A stretch of DNA of 5,263 nucleotides from Pseudobdellovibrionaceae bacterium (lineage in GTDB: Bacteria; Bdellovibrionota; Bdellovibrionia; Bdellovibrionales; Bdellovibrionaceae), in contig CANCBY010000181.1 of NCBI GenBank assembly GCA_947374445.1, positions 1 to 5,263 on the forward strand. Direction: 5' to 3'. Positions 3,507 to 5,263 of the stretch are shown here, one piece after another. The position numbers were made by a program, and so were the translations under genes. Position 1 is the stretch's first letter, and each line of letters begins with the position of its first letter. Under the pieces are notes generated by a model. The model searched no databases and was not told the origin of the DNA. It saw only the letters and a list, made by a program, of their open reading frames with translations.

Positions 3507-5126
3507 ATGGAAAACAATATTCTCCACATGATTTCTCAGACCATCCCTGCCTGGGCTGCCGGCGTGTTTTTTTTCACCGCAGGCATTGCCATCGGCATTC
3601 TTACTTACCGCGCCTACTACACTCTCGTGCGCATCGGAGCAGAAAACGAAGCCGACGAGATCCGCCAAACTGTTAAAGACCAAGTCGAAATCCGCCAACT
3701 TGAAGAAAAAGAACGCACGCAAGAAATCGAAACCGAACTTTGGACAAAAGAAGAAGGCCTTCTTCTAAAACTTGAAGAGCACATCGAAGAACTCGAAGAG
3801 TTGAGCGTCGAAAAAAAGCAAAAAGCTGATGACCGCTACTCTCAAGCCAGACAAAAATCTCTGACTCACGAACAAGAAGTTAAAACCGGCGAAGCCAATG
3901 TCAAAAAGCTAGAAGAAGCCCTTGGCCGCTTTCGCCTTCAGCTCAAAGAGTTGAACGAGTCCTATATTGAAAAACTCAGCACTCGCACTCAACAATCACG
4001 CGAAGACGCCAAACTAGAACTTATGGACACTTTGTTCCGTGAAACTCAGCGCAACTCTCAAGACCGAGCCGAGCGAACAGAATCTGAAATGAAAGAACAT
4101 GCAGAAACTAAAGCCAAAGAGATTCTCTCGCTAGTTCTCGGCCGCTTCTCTCGTCCGGCAAGCACAGAGCGCGGCATCGCCCCTGTTTACTACGCCGATG
4201 AGGCCGCAAAAAAACTCTTCTTGTCTTTGGGTGATGCGGTTTACAAAGCTGTTCAAGAGGCCTGCGGCTGCGATATTATAGCCGATGTCAGCATGGAGAT
4301 GATCGGCGTTGCAGGTTTTGACCCCGTTCGCCGCGAGCACACACGAAGGGTTTTGGAGCGCATTCTTAAAGAGAAAAAAGTGGTCAGTGTTGATTGGGTG
4401 CAAAAAGTTGCAGGCAATATCAAGACCGAAATCTTGCGCATGATTAAACACGATGGTGATGCTTTAGCCAAAGAGCTCAAGCTTGAAGGCCTTCACCCCG
4501 AAGTCCGCCAGATGATGGGATCACTCCGCTACCGTTATTCTTTCACCCAGAACCAGCATTTTCACTGTGCCGAAGTAGGTTGGCTCTGCGGCCTCTTGGC
4601 TGCCGAGATGCGCACCGTGGATGTTAAAAAATCTCGTCGTTCTGGCCTCTTACACGACTTAGGCAAAGCTATGGATCACGAACTCGATGGCGGCCATGCT
4701 GTAATTGGCGCTGAGTTTATTCAGGCCCGAGGCGAAGCTCCTGATGTGGTTCACGCAGTTAAGGCCCATCACTTTGATGAGACTCCTGCTACAGACATGG
4801 CTTACCTTGTGATTGCAGCCGATGCGATTTCTGGCGCAAGACCAGGGGCAAGGCGCTCAACCATTGAGTCCTACAATCAAAAAGTCACCGAACTGCAAGA
4901 CATCGCCAGAAGCTTTGACGGAGTCACTGACTGCTTTATTTTATCAGGCGGACGTGAGTGTCGTGTTTTAGTTAATGGCCGCAAGATCGATGATCTTAAA
5001 GCTTTGCGCATGAGTGGCGACATTGCAAAACGCATTGAAACTGAGTGCAGCTATCCAGGACAGATTAAGGTCGTTGTCGTGCGTGAGACCTTGGTGGTCG
5101 AGCACGCGGCTCGTACTCACGCCTAA
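3507..5126 (+). CDS. RNase Y-like HD-domain protein with degenerate KH loop
   Basis: RNase Y is a membrane-anchored endoribonuclease that starts mRNA decay. This 539-aa protein has the family's length and order: a transmembrane anchor (about 14-37, AWAAGVFFFTAGIAIGIL), a long charged coiled coil (about 45-205), a KH-like region (about 231-300) and an HD domain plus C-terminal part (about 335-535). HD metal/catalytic residues are present: His353, His383-Asp384 in LLHDLGKA, His421-His422 and Asp439 in AADAISGARPGARR; the end YPGQIKVVVVRET (516-528) is typical. In the KH region the downstream hallmark GFDPVRRE (270-277) is kept, but the family's GRIIGREG stretch is replaced at 236-243 by KLFLSLGD, so the GxxG nucleic-acid loop is gone. 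HD nuclease activity may remain, with altered RNA recognition. An in-frame stop at 3495-3497 excludes earlier starts; no ribosome site is seen. It is convergent with the following gene with 11 bp between. Whether this is the organism's only RNase Y or a paralogue cannot be told here. Confidence 0.85.
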   Translation: MENNILHMISQTIPAWAAGVFFFTAGIAIGILTYRAYYTLVRIGAENEADEIRQTVKDQVEIRQLEEKERTQEIETELWTKEEGLLLKLEEHIEELEELSVEKKQKADDRYSQARQKSLTHEQEVKTGEANVKKLEEALGRFRLQLKELNESYIEKLSTRTQQSREDAKLELMDTLFRETQRNSQDRAERTESEMKEHAETKAKEILSLVLGRFSRPASTERGIAPVYYADEAAKKLFLSLGDAVYKAVQEACGCDIIADVSMEMIGVAGFDPVRREHTRRVLERILKEKKVVSVDWVQKVAGNIKTEILRMIKHDGDALAKELKLEGLHPEVRQMMGSLRYRYSFTQNQHFHCAEVGWLCGLLAAEMRTVDVKKSRRSGLLHDLGKAMDHELDGGHAVIGAEFIQARGEAPDVVHAVKAHHFDETPATDMAYLVIAADAISGARPGARRSTIESYNQKVTELQDIARSFDGVTDCFILSGGRECRVLVNGRKIDDLKALRMSGDIAKRIETECSYPGQIKVVVVRETLVVEHAARTHA

Positions 5127-5137
5127 ACTTTAGGTCT

Positions 5138-5263
5138 CTACTCAGTAAATTCAATGCCGATTTTAACAACGCCTTCTTCTAGTGACTTGACCCAAACAAC
5201 ACGGGCAAGCATCTCTGGAAGGCGCCCAACTTTGACTTTAATCTCTTGATCTTGAATCAAACG
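5138..5263 (-). CDS. PilZ-like domain protein, C-terminal 41 residues (enters from the right edge)
   Basis: An open minus-strand frame enters at the window edge and stops with TAG at plus positions 5138-5140. Its end, LARVVWVKSLEEGVVKIGIEFTE, has the beta-strand pattern and the A-R-V-V-W-V ... I-G-[IV]-E-F signature that closes PilZ domains, which bind cyclic di-GMP or act as partner modules. The ligand-binding motifs (RxxxR and D/NxSxxG) would lie in the missing part, so binding cannot be judged. It converges on the RNase Y-like gene, and no clear terminator separates them. Confidence 0.58.
   Translation of the reverse strand, partial: RLIQDQEIKVKVGRLPEMLARVVWVKSLEEGVVKIGIEFTE

Noticed and set aside
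3412..3531. 39-codon frame overlapping the start of the RNase Y-like gene
   Set aside because: No ribosome site, no recognisable protein features, and it begins upstream of the predicted promoter, so it would not be on that transcript.
3432..4480. Several minus-strand open frames opposite the RNase Y-like gene
   Set aside because: They are antisense shadows of a long gene with strong family matches; their translations are Cys/His-rich without recognisable domains.
5122..5134. CCTAAACTTTAGG palindrome between the two convergent stop codons
   Set aside because: The stem is short and AT-rich, with no room for a proper loop if fully paired and no T-tract; not a credible terminator.

Overview
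The window looks like a chromosomal segment of a Gram-negative bacterium of moderate GC. Supporting signs are a secreted protein with a signal peptide and an aromatic C-terminal residue typical of outer-membrane beta-barrels, a PilZ-type fragment, and a polyhydroxyalkanoate (PHA) locus with a PhaR/PhaP control pair. A class III/IV-type PHA synthase together with an RNase Y-like protein would fit Bdellovibrionota or another 'deltaproteobacterial' lineage. That placement is an inference and is weak.

Positions 1-2603 form a compact PHA (bioplastic granule) locus. On the minus strand, starting at 1631, lie a very short PhaE-like synthase subunit (120 aa), the synthase PhaC (350 aa) and the start of an alpha/beta hydrolase. 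The hydrolase overlaps the end of phaC and runs off the left edge. Divergent from these, on the plus strand, are the PhaR-type regulator (start chosen at 1726) and a short phasin-like protein (2278-2544). A 15-bp motif, TTGCTGCRTTTGCAA, occurs twice in front of the phasin gene. An inverted 11-bp core of it, plus a second TTGCAA one helical turn away, lies in the divergent phaE/phaR promoter region. These look like the PhaR operators, so the regulator would control itself, the synthase operon and the phasin. A bidirectional terminator closes the module.

Positions 2645-3262 (minus) encode a secreted, probable 8-stranded outer-membrane barrel protein of unknown function. It is divergent from a 539-aa RNase Y-like protein (3507-5126, plus). 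The latter has the full architecture of the family (membrane anchor, long coiled coil, KH-like region, intact HD domain), but the KH region has lost its GxxG RNA-binding loop. A good sigma70-like promoter sits so close to its ATG that the mRNA may be leaderless. The right edge holds the C-terminal end of a convergent PilZ-like gene.

The points most worth following are the predicted PhaR operator set, the unusually small PhaE-like subunit, and the RNase Y homologue with the degenerate KH loop. I saw no mobile element, CRISPR array, tRNA or rRNA.
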